The notes beneath the pieces are model-generated. The model ran no database searches. It saw nothing but the letters and a program-made list of their open reading frames with translations, and was not told the DNA's origin. From Bacteroidia bacterium (GTDB lineage: Bacteria > Bacteroidota > Bacteroidia > Bacteroidales > GWA2-32-17), in NCBI GenBank assembly GCA_016218155.1, contig JACREQ010000038.1, positions 94,005 to 158,004 of the forward strand: DNA of 64,000 bases. Reading direction: 5' to 3'. The position numbers and the translations under genes were made by a program. Shown here in pieces: positions 43,401 through 52,553 of this stretch. Within the stretch, counting starts at the first letter, position 1; each line of letters begins with the position of its first letter.

Positions 43401-45863
43401 AATTACATTAGTAAATCTCGTTTTGGAATAATAGGATCTGAGAATGGAGTTTCACATAAAATCTATTTTAACTCATTTTATAACTATGAATGCAATATTT
43501 ATTTCCCAAATTCTCCAAACAATAAGTGGTTTGTTAAAGATAATGTTTTCTACACTAGATCGGGTAGTTGTATTATGGTGATTAATAATCCAGAATTTGG
43601 TGACTTGGATTATAACCTTTACTATACTGAAAATGGTTCAATTTTAGCCTATAATAATAATGAAAATATTTATACTACATTAAGCGATTGGAAAGAGGAA
43701 GCTCATCAAAACTGGCCTGGAAAAGATGATGAACATTCGATTTATGGTGATCCACTATATTTAAATTTAGGGGCTAATAATCTTGATATTGAATATATTT
43801 CTATAGCTAATTTTGCAGGAATACCGATAAATGGATTTTCATTTGATATAGCAAATCATCAAAGAAAAACTCCTCCTGCAATAGGAGCATTTGATCCTGT
43901 TTTTACTTCTTTTATTGTTAATTATAATGTTATTAATGAAACTTTTGATTCTCCAGGTAGAATAACTCTAGATATTGCTGGTGGTAAACCTCCATATAGA
44001 ATTTTATGGGAAGAAAAGAGATATCCAGATAATTATGCAGCAATATTAGCTGAAAAAGTGCCGTTTTTTAATCAACTTGGATATAGTTTAGATCAAATTA
44101 ATGGTTTTATTGATCAAATGGAGTCGACCCCAGTATTATATCCTTTGATTTCAGGAAAATACCATGTTACAATTACAGATTCTGACGGTAGTGCATCTTC
44201 ATTAGTAATTCCAGTTGGGACAGAGTTAATTTCTAATTCTTCTGCAAATGTTAATTATGAAAACTATTCATTAATAAAAACAAAGGATTCGGAATGGCAA
44301 GATGGTATAATTTTGTTTGATAATATTTTTCATTCTGATACCTCAGGATTTATTATTTTCAATGTAGACAGTATTAATTCGGAATTTGCGATTGGGTTAT
44401 TACCTCAGAATAATAATATAAGTTCTTATTTGGAGCTAAAATATGGTGTTCATATTATTAACAATAGTCTAAATATAATAATTAATGGAGTTGAGACTAC
44501 AAATATTGCTACAATATCTTCAGGAAGTAAAATTGAAATTGGAATTGAAGGTGGGAATATTTTAGTTTTAGTTAATAATAATGAAGTCTATAAATTTTCC
44601 AATATTACTAAAGGATATTATCAAGGTTGCACTTTGTTAAAATCTCTTGGTGCAAGTTTAAAACAAATTATCTTTCATCCTATTCCAATTTCTCTCAATT
44701 TAGGGTTTTTCATGACCCCGCATGATGCAGCATGTTATAACAGTAATTCAATAAATTATAGTTTGGATATTAGTTTTAATACTTTTATCAATGCAAACGT
44801 CGGTTTAAAATGGTTTTTAAATAATAATCCAACACCGGTTTTAACGGAAACCTACTTTGGGCATAATCTTCAAAGAAACTTTCCTGGTACTAGTTCCATT
44901 ATTGTTGGAAGTGGTGATGAAGTAAGATTAGAACTTACATATACATATATGTTTGGTGGAACAAATACTTTGTCAAGGTCATATACATTTAGCAACCAGG
45001 CTGATTGGGTTGGGGTTAATAATCTAACTCTTTCACCAATTAATAGACTTACTAAACCAATAACACAATCTTGGGGTCAAACATCTAACGCCTATACCTA
45101 CAATACTCTTAATAGCTCAACAAATGGTAAAACCCAATTTATTTTTAAACCACTTCTTAATAATGAATTAGTATTATTTGGATTAAACCCAGTTTCATCT
45201 AGTAATTCATCTTTTGATGGATACGGGCTAGTTTATTTTAAATTTTCCTCCTATACATCATTGTGGTATATTGCCGAAAATCAACTTTATCCGGTGACTT
45301 CTATGAGCAGTTTTTCAGATTTTGAAAATTTAATTTCAATTGAAAAATTAGGTTTAAATTTTAATTGTAAAGTTAATGGAACTTCAGCATTCTCATTTAA
45401 TGCTACACAACCTATAGTTGATTTAAATGCTGATTTTTTTACTATTAGTCCAGGTTCTACATTAAAGTATACTTCTACAACTTTTTCTTGTCCTCAACAA
45501 CATTGTAGTTATTATGGATTAAAGAAAGAAAGTGATGGTAATATTTATAAACCGATCTTACTTCCTAATCCTGCAAATCCTGGAAGTTATTTAAGGTATT
45601 TACCAATTAAATTTGAAGAAGAATATACTGTTGAACCATTTTCATCACTTTCTTGTAAAATTTACAAGACTTCAAATCAACAATTTATTACAAGTCTTGC
45701 TCCGTTTTCAACAGGATATAATCAATTTAAAATTAACTTGTCAAACCTTTCTTTGCTTGAAGGTGAATACTACACTCTTGAAATTTCAAATTCCAAGGGA
45801 GAAAAATGGTTTTTACGATTTTTTAATTTATTGAGTGAATGTATAATATGTGAGGGTATGTAA
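40488..45863 (+). CDS. 1791-residue secreted protein with CUB-like and beta-helix regions
   Basis: The signal peptide ends NYAQT. Residues about 28-198 and 205-368 are two copies of one domain (GNGTNLSKQFPINRQ / GTGTQQSKLFPINRQ; FNYTKC / SNYSRW). Then come an Ig/PKD-like domain (371-461), a CUB-like domain (about 474-584, with FLKIYDGPNTSSPLIG), and a right-handed parallel beta-helix (about 685-1120, Asn-rich). The C-terminal 650 residues are beta-rich and not recognised. No clear type IX sorting domain ends it. It probably acts on the cell surface or outside the cell as an adhesin or structural protein. Confidence 0.78.
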   Translation: MKTNSILFFGILTILLYGLPFLNYAQTNEIIIGNGTNLSKQFPINRQFNYTKCELIYTSQEIGQAGWIKEIDFFKGIDDASGDINNVKVSFKYTNENELYNGIWDSTGYSEVFSGTIINSTEPGWKTLILAEPFLYNGQENLAITIDHGFQALANIVPKWQYTVLSNGTTRCRVGQSNLILPDSLYTRVGRPNIRIIKDPIKTETDFLTIGTGTQQSKLFPINRQSNYSRWEGLYTKNEIGHEGVIYTVSFYKANTLSDGDILNVKVYIKHTNQSEINTGDWSETGYTEVFNGTLPDNSTSGWKTITLTQPFKYNGNNNLAITVDHGYQLFTNNYPEWQYTKTAGKMSRAADKDNQMPVRLMEKTGRPNLKLEIGCKLPIAHAGNDKVVCEGYSVILGDQIAATGGFPPYSYNWFPTDFLNSSTIEHPTATPLKSLFYELVVSDYFGCKSIPDKIEVKVNKPTDEYSFRKDATVLACQGRFYDSGGKKEYQYNEDYTVTFYPCDVFNKVTFNFIEFDLEYEKSCDDFLKIYDGPNTSSPLIGSYCGRNNPGYVNSTNPDGAITFVFHSDNEITGKGWMADIKCVKKTCTELAGTPVITFSGDQCTSGEATISLINNIGTFNKWEFSYNNIDFKDLPDGTMYPYHSYLKTTTYFRALVKNSVDECYTSSVGFHTGRKYYVNDRDTKDDIYCTTVGNDQMDGLSPKTPKESVQSILDSYDVSACDTIYVDAGLYERAINITASDYGSSEANIEIIGATQETTIFSAKYPDQVTFKDASYVKISVMTFRGNGNTNNNINIFNSSHNCISSCLVSNAKKSNVNIVGEKLFSSNNLINNNSINSEIENSSALKFIGNARNNNVSGNIINQQRSRNIPAISIYTKPGSHINNLKINNNIINSFDIGISIKSEGMIGLISNISVSENTINIEMSENADGGCLFAESVSDSLKVFSNQFNGGFAGIQFRNQIEKSEIYNNYISKSRFGIIGSENGVSHKIYFNSFYNYECNIYFPNSPNNKWFVKDNVFYTRSGSCIMVINNPEFGDLDYNLYYTENGSILAYNNNENIYTTLSDWKEEAHQNWPGKDDEHSIYGDPLYLNLGANNLDIEYISIANFAGIPINGFSFDIANHQRKTPPAIGAFDPVFTSFIVNYNVINETFDSPGRITLDIAGGKPPYRILWEEKRYPDNYAAILAEKVPFFNQLGYSLDQINGFIDQMESTPVLYPLISGKYHVTITDSDGSASSLVIPVGTELISNSSANVNYENYSLIKTKDSEWQDGIILFDNIFHSDTSGFIIFNVDSINSEFAIGLLPQNNNISSYLELKYGVHIINNSLNIIINGVETTNIATISSGSKIEIGIEGGNILVLVNNNEVYKFSNITKGYYQGCTLLKSLGASLKQIIFHPIPISLNLGFFMTPHDAACYNSNSINYSLDISFNTFINANVGLKWFLNNNPTPVLTETYFGHNLQRNFPGTSSIIVGSGDEVRLELTYTYMFGGTNTLSRSYTFSNQADWVGVNNLTLSPINRLTKPITQSWGQTSNAYTYNTLNSSTNGKTQFIFKPLLNNELVLFGLNPVSSSNSSFDGYGLVYFKFSSYTSLWYIAENQLYPVTSMSSFSDFENLISIEKLGLNFNCKVNGTSAFSFNATQPIVDLNADFFTISPGSTLKYTSTTFSCPQQHCSYYGLKKESDGNIYKPILLPNPANPGSYLRYLPIKFEEEYTVEPFSSLSCKIYKTSNQQFITSLAPFSTGYNQFKINLSNLSLLEGEYYTLEISNSKGEKWFLRFFNLLSECIICEGM

Positions 45864-45865
45864 TT

Positions 45866-46372
45866 ATGAAAAAGAATATTTTATTTGGTATTGTAATATT
45901 GTTAAATATCGGAATTATTGGAGTTTTTATGTATTCTTATTTTAATACTAAGAAAACAGTTTACTTAAATAATAATTCTGTTTTTAATGAATTTGTTTTA
46001 AAAAAGGAACTTGAGAAAAGGCTTGTGAATGAGAAAAATAAATTTCAAAAAACCCTTGATAGTTTAGAATTGGAATATAAAATATCTATACAAGGAAATA
46101 ATCAAAATAAAGCTAATCAAGTTAAAGCAGAATTTCAGTTAAAAAAAAGACACTTCGACGAGGAAACCAGCCGAATGGCAGAAGAATTTGATCAACAGAT
46201 ATGGACTCAATTGAATCAATACATCAAAGACTATGGTAAAATGCATAATGAATATGATTTTATTTTAGGTGTTTCAGGTCAGGGCAATTTGATGTATGCT
46301 ATAGAATCATTAGATATTACAACTGATGTCGTTAAATATGTGAACAATCGCTATGAAGGTGCTACAGAATAA
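45866..46372 (+). CDS. OmpH/Skp-like periplasmic chaperone
   Basis: This 168-residue protein has an N-terminal membrane anchor or signal helix, then a coiled-coil region (about 45-100, ELEKRLVNEKNKFQKTLDSL) and ends in the Skp/OmpH pattern QLNQYIKDYGKMHNEYDFIL ... LMYAIESLDIT. Skp-like proteins hold unfolded outer-membrane or secreted proteins in the periplasm. Its place between a 1791-residue and a 1840-residue exported protein suggests a dedicated chaperone. It starts 2 bases after the upstream stop. Confidence 0.78.
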   Translation: MKKNILFGIVILLNIGIIGVFMYSYFNTKKTVYLNNNSVFNEFVLKKELEKRLVNEKNKFQKTLDSLELEYKISIQGNNQNKANQVKAEFQLKKRHFDEETSRMAEEFDQQIWTQLNQYIKDYGKMHNEYDFILGVSGQGNLMYAIESLDITTDVVKYVNNRYEGATE

Positions 46373-47021
46373 AATATTAGTATTTGTAATATGCTTTCTT
46401 TCGTTTATTAACGGATGTAAGAATGATAAAACTACATCATTATTCCAAAATAATTTACAATTATCTGAAAATGCTTTTGTTAAGCAAATTTATATTCCTG
46501 AAGAATATTATCAATGGATTTCTGAACCTACTAACAATTTACATCAGAGTAAACAGATGTCTGGATTTGAATTTAATCTTCAATACAAAACACCTTCTTT
46601 AATTGGTTTACAAGAAACACATGGTAAAATGACTAAAGAGGAACAGTTGTCGTATGAAGAACAATATTCAGGTTTTGATAATTTCACTTTGAAGATTAAG
46701 TCAGATGATAAAAGTAAAACTAATCCATTTGAGTCAATTAGTAACCCAGAAATTGCTAATTATCTGTATTTTCAAATGCAGAAAGAATTCGTATTAGTAT
46801 CTGGTCAGGATACAATTCCATGTAGTTTTTATCATTTTGAGCAAGCTTATAATATTTCACCAGAAAATAGTATTTTATTGTCATTTGAAAAAGCTAAAAA
46901 TGATACAATTTTCAATGAAAAGGTACTTGTATATAATGATAAAATTCTTAAAACAGGTCCTATAAAATTCAGGTTTAAAAAAGAGTATTTTACAAATATT
47001 CCAAAATTAGTTATAAAATGA
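46353..47021 (+). CDS. lipoprotein, unknown function
   Basis: This 222-residue protein has a lipobox SFINGCKND at about residue 22. The mature part is beta-rich without a recognised domain. It overlaps the chaperone gene by 20 bases and the next gene by 4 bases, so all are co-translated. A role in export or attachment of the giant proteins is suggested by position. Confidence 0.7.
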   Translation: MKVLQNKILVFVICFLSFINGCKNDKTTSLFQNNLQLSENAFVKQIYIPEEYYQWISEPTNNLHQSKQMSGFEFNLQYKTPSLIGLQETHGKMTKEEQLSYEEQYSGFDNFTLKIKSDDKSKTNPFESISNPEIANYLYFQMQKEFVLVSGQDTIPCSFYHFEQAYNISPENSILLSFEKAKNDTIFNEKVLVYNDKILKTGPIKFRFKKEYFTNIPKLVIK

Positions 47022-50000
47022 ATATTCTCAGTAGATTAAGAAAAAGCAGGATTACCAAATACTTTGCCGTATTTGTTGTTTTTAACCTTTTGTTAGAACT
47101 TGTAAGTCCATTAGCTACTTATGCGTTAACTGGCGGCCCTAGTCAGCCTGAAGTACAGAGCTTTGAGCCATTTAATACGACTAATTTGGTTGATCCATTC
47201 TCTGGAGATTTTAATTATAATATTCCATTAATGGATGTTGGGGGATATCCTATTAATCTTAGCTATAACTCAAATCCTTCAATGGATCAAGAAGCAAGTT
47301 GGGTTGGATTAGGTTGGAATATTAATCCTGGAGCTATTAATAGAAATATGAGAGGATTACCTGATGATTTTAATGGTACAGATAAAGTCATTAAAGACTT
47401 AAATATTAAAGATAATCTAACTTTTGGGCTAAATGCAGGACTAGGTTTTGAATTATTCGGGTATGATTTTTTGGGTCTCAATCTTGGATTTGGTGTAAAA
47501 TATAATAATTATAGAGGAGTTGGTTTTGAGACTCAGGTTGATGCTACGATTAATGCTGCAATGGGAAGTAAAACCAATATGAATTGTGGTCTCGGTATAA
47601 GTTCAGGTGCAGATGGAGGTACAGTTAATGCTGATGTTAGTCTTTCTAAAGAAATTTCAAATATTGGACATAGTGATAACTCTTTAAAGGGTGCAGGTGT
47701 AGGTATTGGATTTAATTCCAGAAGCGGTTTAAACCTAACTACTACTGTGAAATTAAACAGGAGTGACCGTTGGGCTGCTAGAATACTTGGAAATTCTTAT
47801 TGTGCGACCTTTTCATTCGCTACGCCAACATATACTCCTACAGTTGATGTGAATATGAGAAATTACTCATTGTCTTTAGCCGTAAAACTTGGAGGTTCGT
47901 TTTGGTGGACCCATCCTGATGTTCAGCTTTCAGGATATTTTTCAGGACAATTTTTAGACAATGATGATAAACATAGGGAAATTCCAGCAGTAGGATTTTT
48001 ATATAGTGAAATGGGTAATAATAGTGATGAAGTTTTATATGATTATAATCGTGAAAATGAAAGATCTTTTACTAAGCATACACCTGCTTTACCTTTAACA
48101 AATTTCACATATGATGTTTATACTGTTTCTGGACAAGGAATAGGTGGAGTTTATAAACCAAGTCGTGGTGATATTGGGGTTATTTCTGATTATCATTCTT
48201 CAAACATTTCTGGAGCAATGGCTATGATTGGTCTTGAAATTGGAGGAGGTAATATATATCATCAGGGTTTAAACGCTTCTGTTAACGTTGTTACCACAAA
48301 GACCGGAATGTGGTCTTCAGGCAATCAAACAGGTCTTGGATTTACATACAATACAATAGGTGATTTATATGAACCTTCTTTTTTTAAAATGGCTGGTGAA
48401 ATGACATCAGATCCAGATAATATGTTTAGTAAGGTTGGCGAGTTTAATGCTGTAAAAGTAAAGTTAAGTAGCAACCTTCCATATAATGCAATGAGTAATT
48501 TTGAAGGAGGAGGTTCTCCACTACCTATAAATGATGCCAAAAAGAGAACTGATAAAAGGCTTCCTAGAAATGAGAATATCTCATATTTAAAAGCATCTGA
48601 AGCTAAAAAATTTAGTTTAATGGGTGAGGTTCCCATATATACACAAAATGCTTTTACATTCACTAATGGAACAGGAGTTTTAAATAGTATGTATTATAAT
48701 TTGGATAAGTCGTCAGTAATTGACTTTACAGACTATCCAAGTCATCACATTGCTGAAATTACAGCTACAAGAAGTGATGGAAGTAGATATATTTATGGTA
48801 TTCCTGCATATAATCTACTTCAAAAGGAGGTTTCTTTTGCTGTTGATCAACCATCAAATACAACTCCCTCAGATGGTCTTGTAAGTTATTTGCCTGATGA
48901 TAATACAACATCTAACAATAATGGCCTTGATAATTACTATAGTTGTAACACTATTCCTAAATATGCTTATTCTTACCTTCTAACTGATATTATTTCTGCT
49001 GATTATGTTGACAATGATGGTATAAAAGGACCCTCAGATGGTGACATAGGTAATTATACGAAAATTAATTACTCTCAAGCCTGTAGTAAAAGTGAACCAT
49101 TTAACTGGAGAGTTCCTTTTGGTGACCATAAAGCTAACTACAATCCGGGTATGAAATATAATTCGATGGATGATAAAGCAAATTATATTTATGGTTCAAA
49201 AGAAATATATTATGTTCATTCAATTGAAACAAAAACCCAAATAGCACTTTTTTACACTTCACCTCGATTTGATGGATTAGGTGTAATGGATGAAAATGGA
49301 GCAATTAATAATGCTTCCAATAAAAGAGTCATGAAGTTGGATAGTGTTGCTCTTTACGATAAAAGAGAAGCGGTAGCAAAAGGTCTTTGTGATAATGTAC
49401 ATAGCTATATTTCAGAAGATATAGCTAAGCCAATAAAAGTAGTTCATTTTGAATATGATTATTCATTGTGTTCAAATGTTCCAAATTCAATTGCTTCAGG
49501 TGGTGGTAAACTGACTTTAAAAAATGTATATTTTACTTATGGTAGATCAAGAAAAGGACGAATAAATCCTTATAAATTTCAATATAATAATTCTACATAC
49601 AATTATAATTTAAAATCATATGACAGATGGGGCAATTTTTCCCCAAATCCTAATGGTTCAGGGTTATCTAATGCAGATTATCCATACGTGGATCAAACTA
49701 CCGCTGAAGACAATTATTCAAAAATATGGAATCTTAAACAAATTGATTTGCCTTCAGGTGGAAAAATAGAAGTAGATTATGAGTCTGACGATTATGCTTT
49801 TGTACAGAATAAAAAAGCCATGAATATGATGAAAATTGACGGATTTTCAACGAGCGCAAGTGCTCCTTCCGACCCAACATTGTTATATTCTTCTCTTAGT
49901 AATATGAATTATTTTATTAAGTTTTCTGCACTTGGAACTACTTCATTAACTGATTTTATAAGTAAATATATGACAGATGAAACAGGTCAACCTATTAAGT

Positions 50001-52540
50001 ATTTATATTTTAAAATGTATACTAATGTTGGCAAATATAATGATCCGTCTAAAGAAGCATGGGAATATGTTACTGGGTATAGTGAAATAGAATATAATAA
50101 TTGTCAATTTGATGGTACTTCTAACTGTGCATACATTAAGCTTAAGAAGGTCTTAGTTAATGACATGGTGCCGTTAGGTGTATATGTAAATCCAGTTTCC
50201 CAGGCTGCATGGAATTTTGTAAAGTCATATTATCCTGAAAAAGCTTATAACCAACCTTCACCAACTCCAAATATGTCTGTTATGGCTATTTTAGATGCAT
50301 TAGCAGGTACGGTTGCAAATATTTATCAGATATTTAGGGGTGTTTGCAAGTCGCTTGCCGATAGAGATCTCGGCAAGGAGATAGATCCCAACAAATCTTT
50401 TATTCGATTGTATAATCCAACAGGGCATAAAAAAGGAGGCGGGTCAAGGGTAACAACAGTCAAGATGAATGATAACTGGTTTACAAATTCCCAATATGGA
50501 CAAGAATTCAATTATGAAATGCAAGATCAAAATGGGCAAACAATAAGTAGTGGTGTGGCAAGTTATGAACCTGTTCTTGGAGGTGAAGAAAATCCATTTA
50601 GGCAACCGGTTTATGTTTATGAAAAAGATATGTTAGGACCTAACCAAGATTATTATGTTGAAGAACCATTTGGTGAAAGTTTCTTTCCAAGTCCATGTGT
50701 TGGTTATAGAAAAGTCACAGTAAAAGATATTAATAATACAGATGCCAAAAATAAAACTGGATCTATTGTTCATGAATTTTATACGGCTTATGATTTTCCA
50801 ACTATCACAGATAAAACTTCAATGACTCAGAAAAAACTCTTTCCTTCACCATTGTTAAGTTTGTTGAAAGTTGTAAGCATTGATCAATTAACTGCAAGTC
50901 AAGGTTTTGTTGTTGAGCTAAATGATATGCATGGTAAACCCAAAGCCCAATGGGCGTATGCAGATGTTGCTCAAGTTATACCGCCACAAATTCCAACAAC
51001 GCAAGCTCCTATTTCAGGGGTTGAGTATAAGTATAAAACGATGACAGGAAATATTCATCGCCTTGATAATAGAGTACCTATTGTTAGTAAAAGTGGATTA
51101 GTGAGTAATTCATATATTGGAGTTGATTATGACATCGCTGTTGATATGCGTGAACATAAAACTGAAACATATTCAGGTGGTATTAATTATAATTTTGATC
51201 TTTCTATGATTTTTTTCCCTCCTCCTGTTTTTGTGGTTTTAATACCTACGACAACTGCATGGCCAGAAATTTCATATGAAAATGTGAGATTCAGATCAGT
51301 TACAACAACAAAAGTAGTAAATAGATATTGTATAATTGATAAGGTAATAAACTATGATGACGATTCGAAAATAGTGACTTCAAATTTGTTATATGATGGA
51401 GGTACTGGTGAAGTGTTACTAACAGAAGTTACAAATCAGTACAAATCTTCTAATCAAAATGCTGTAAATACCTTTAACACGCGTTATGCTTTTAATTATC
51501 CTGCATATTGGGCATATGATAAAATGGGACCTGCTTATGAGAATTCTGGGTTTATTTTTAGCTCTAATGTGTCATCATTAGGCAAAATTATTACTCTTCC
51601 AGTTAATTCACAAAATATTAATATTCTTACTGAAGGTGATGAAGTTTACTTTATAAATAGCCCTAATCCAGAAAGATTATGGGTAATATCATATGGTTCT
51701 GATAAGTATTTGATGAAATCTAATGGTTCTCTATTTAATATTGCTGGTAATTATTTAATTAAAATATTAAGATCTGGACATAGAAATCAGCATGTAATGC
51801 CAATTGGTAATATTGTTACTATGACTAATCCAAATAATGGGTCGGGTTTATTTTTTCAGAATGTTATTGATGCTAAATCTAGCGAATTTACTGATGAGGC
51901 AAGATTATATTGCGATTGTAGATATTATGTCCCAGATGCTCCAGCAAATCCATTTTATGTGGGTAAGAAAGGCAATTGGAGACCACTTCGTAATTGGTCA
52001 TATTTAACGCGAAGAGTTCAAAATTTATCTACTTACAATAACACTGCTCCATATGATGTTAGAAATGAAGTAAACACAGATATTAGATTTGATGGAGTTT
52101 TTTCAAATTTTAACACATTCTGGAACTATAGCAATATTACCATACCTAAACGATTTATTCCGGATTATAATAATTGGACTTTTACTTCAGAAGTAACAAT
52201 TTATGATGTCTATGGAAATGAAATTGAAAATAAAGATGCTTTACACAAATATTCTTCTGCGCATTTTGGTTATAACTATTCTAAGCCTACCCTAACTGCA
52301 AATAATTCGAAATATAGGGAAGTAGCTTTTGATTGTTTTGAAGATTATAATATAGATAATTGTGAAGGTGGTCCACATTTTAATTTTGAATGGCCGATTT
52401 TTATTGATGGAAATAGTCTGATAGTTCCTGGTTTATCAACTACTAAATCACATACTGGAAAATACTGTTTAAAAGTTCCTTCTGGCAAAACCATCACGAT
52501 AAATAAAGATTTGAGAGAATGTAATAATAGTAATAATTAA
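47018..52540 (+). CDS. 1840-residue SpvB/RHS-N-like secreted protein
   Basis: A signal/anchor helix (FAVFVVFNLLLELVSPLATYA) precedes GGPSQPEVQSFEPFNTTNLV, and then SGDFNYNIPLMDVGGYPINL and SWVGLGWNINPGAI, the hallmark start of Bacteroidota RHS-type proteins. The middle is a long beta-rich shell-like region with many Tyr-containing repeats (YxYDYxR style). It ends at CLKVPSGKTITINKDL, within what is usually an internal carbohydrate-binding-like module. The missing second half seems to be in the next gene. I infer it forms part of an RHS cocoon. Confidence 0.78.
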   Translation: MNILSRLRKSRITKYFAVFVVFNLLLELVSPLATYALTGGPSQPEVQSFEPFNTTNLVDPFSGDFNYNIPLMDVGGYPINLSYNSNPSMDQEASWVGLGWNINPGAINRNMRGLPDDFNGTDKVIKDLNIKDNLTFGLNAGLGFELFGYDFLGLNLGFGVKYNNYRGVGFETQVDATINAAMGSKTNMNCGLGISSGADGGTVNADVSLSKEISNIGHSDNSLKGAGVGIGFNSRSGLNLTTTVKLNRSDRWAARILGNSYCATFSFATPTYTPTVDVNMRNYSLSLAVKLGGSFWWTHPDVQLSGYFSGQFLDNDDKHREIPAVGFLYSEMGNNSDEVLYDYNRENERSFTKHTPALPLTNFTYDVYTVSGQGIGGVYKPSRGDIGVISDYHSSNISGAMAMIGLEIGGGNIYHQGLNASVNVVTTKTGMWSSGNQTGLGFTYNTIGDLYEPSFFKMAGEMTSDPDNMFSKVGEFNAVKVKLSSNLPYNAMSNFEGGGSPLPINDAKKRTDKRLPRNENISYLKASEAKKFSLMGEVPIYTQNAFTFTNGTGVLNSMYYNLDKSSVIDFTDYPSHHIAEITATRSDGSRYIYGIPAYNLLQKEVSFAVDQPSNTTPSDGLVSYLPDDNTTSNNNGLDNYYSCNTIPKYAYSYLLTDIISADYVDNDGIKGPSDGDIGNYTKINYSQACSKSEPFNWRVPFGDHKANYNPGMKYNSMDDKANYIYGSKEIYYVHSIETKTQIALFYTSPRFDGLGVMDENGAINNASNKRVMKLDSVALYDKREAVAKGLCDNVHSYISEDIAKPIKVVHFEYDYSLCSNVPNSIASGGGKLTLKNVYFTYGRSRKGRINPYKFQYNNSTYNYNLKSYDRWGNFSPNPNGSGLSNADYPYVDQTTAEDNYSKIWNLKQIDLPSGGKIEVDYESDDYAFVQNKKAMNMMKIDGFSTSASAPSDPTLLYSSLSNMNYFIKFSALGTTSLTDFISKYMTDETGQPIKYLYFKMYTNVGKYNDPSKEAWEYVTGYSEIEYNNCQFDGTSNCAYIKLKKVLVNDMVPLGVYVNPVSQAAWNFVKSYYPEKAYNQPSPTPNMSVMAILDALAGTVANIYQIFRGVCKSLADRDLGKEIDPNKSFIRLYNPTGHKKGGGSRVTTVKMNDNWFTNSQYGQEFNYEMQDQNGQTISSGVASYEPVLGGEENPFRQPVYVYEKDMLGPNQDYYVEEPFGESFFPSPCVGYRKVTVKDINNTDAKNKTGSIVHEFYTAYDFPTITDKTSMTQKKLFPSPLLSLLKVVSIDQLTASQGFVVELNDMHGKPKAQWAYADVAQVIPPQIPTTQAPISGVEYKYKTMTGNIHRLDNRVPIVSKSGLVSNSYIGVDYDIAVDMREHKTETYSGGINYNFDLSMIFFPPPVFVVLIPTTTAWPEISYENVRFRSVTTTKVVNRYCIIDKVINYDDDSKIVTSNLLYDGGTGEVLLTEVTNQYKSSNQNAVNTFNTRYAFNYPAYWAYDKMGPAYENSGFIFSSNVSSLGKIITLPVNSQNINILTEGDEVYFINSPNPERLWVISYGSDKYLMKSNGSLFNIAGNYLIKILRSGHRNQHVMPIGNIVTMTNPNNGSGLFFQNVIDAKSSEFTDEARLYCDCRYYVPDAPANPFYVGKKGNWRPLRNWSYLTRRVQNLSTYNNTAPYDVRNEVNTDIRFDGVFSNFNTFWNYSNITIPKRFIPDYNNWTFTSEVTIYDVYGNEIENKDALHKYSSAHFGYNYSKPTLTANNSKYREVAFDCFEDYNIDNCEGGPHFNFEWPIFIDGNSLIVPGLSTTKSHTGKYCLKVPSGKTITINKDLRECNNSNN

Positions 52541-52553
52541 AAATAATAATACA

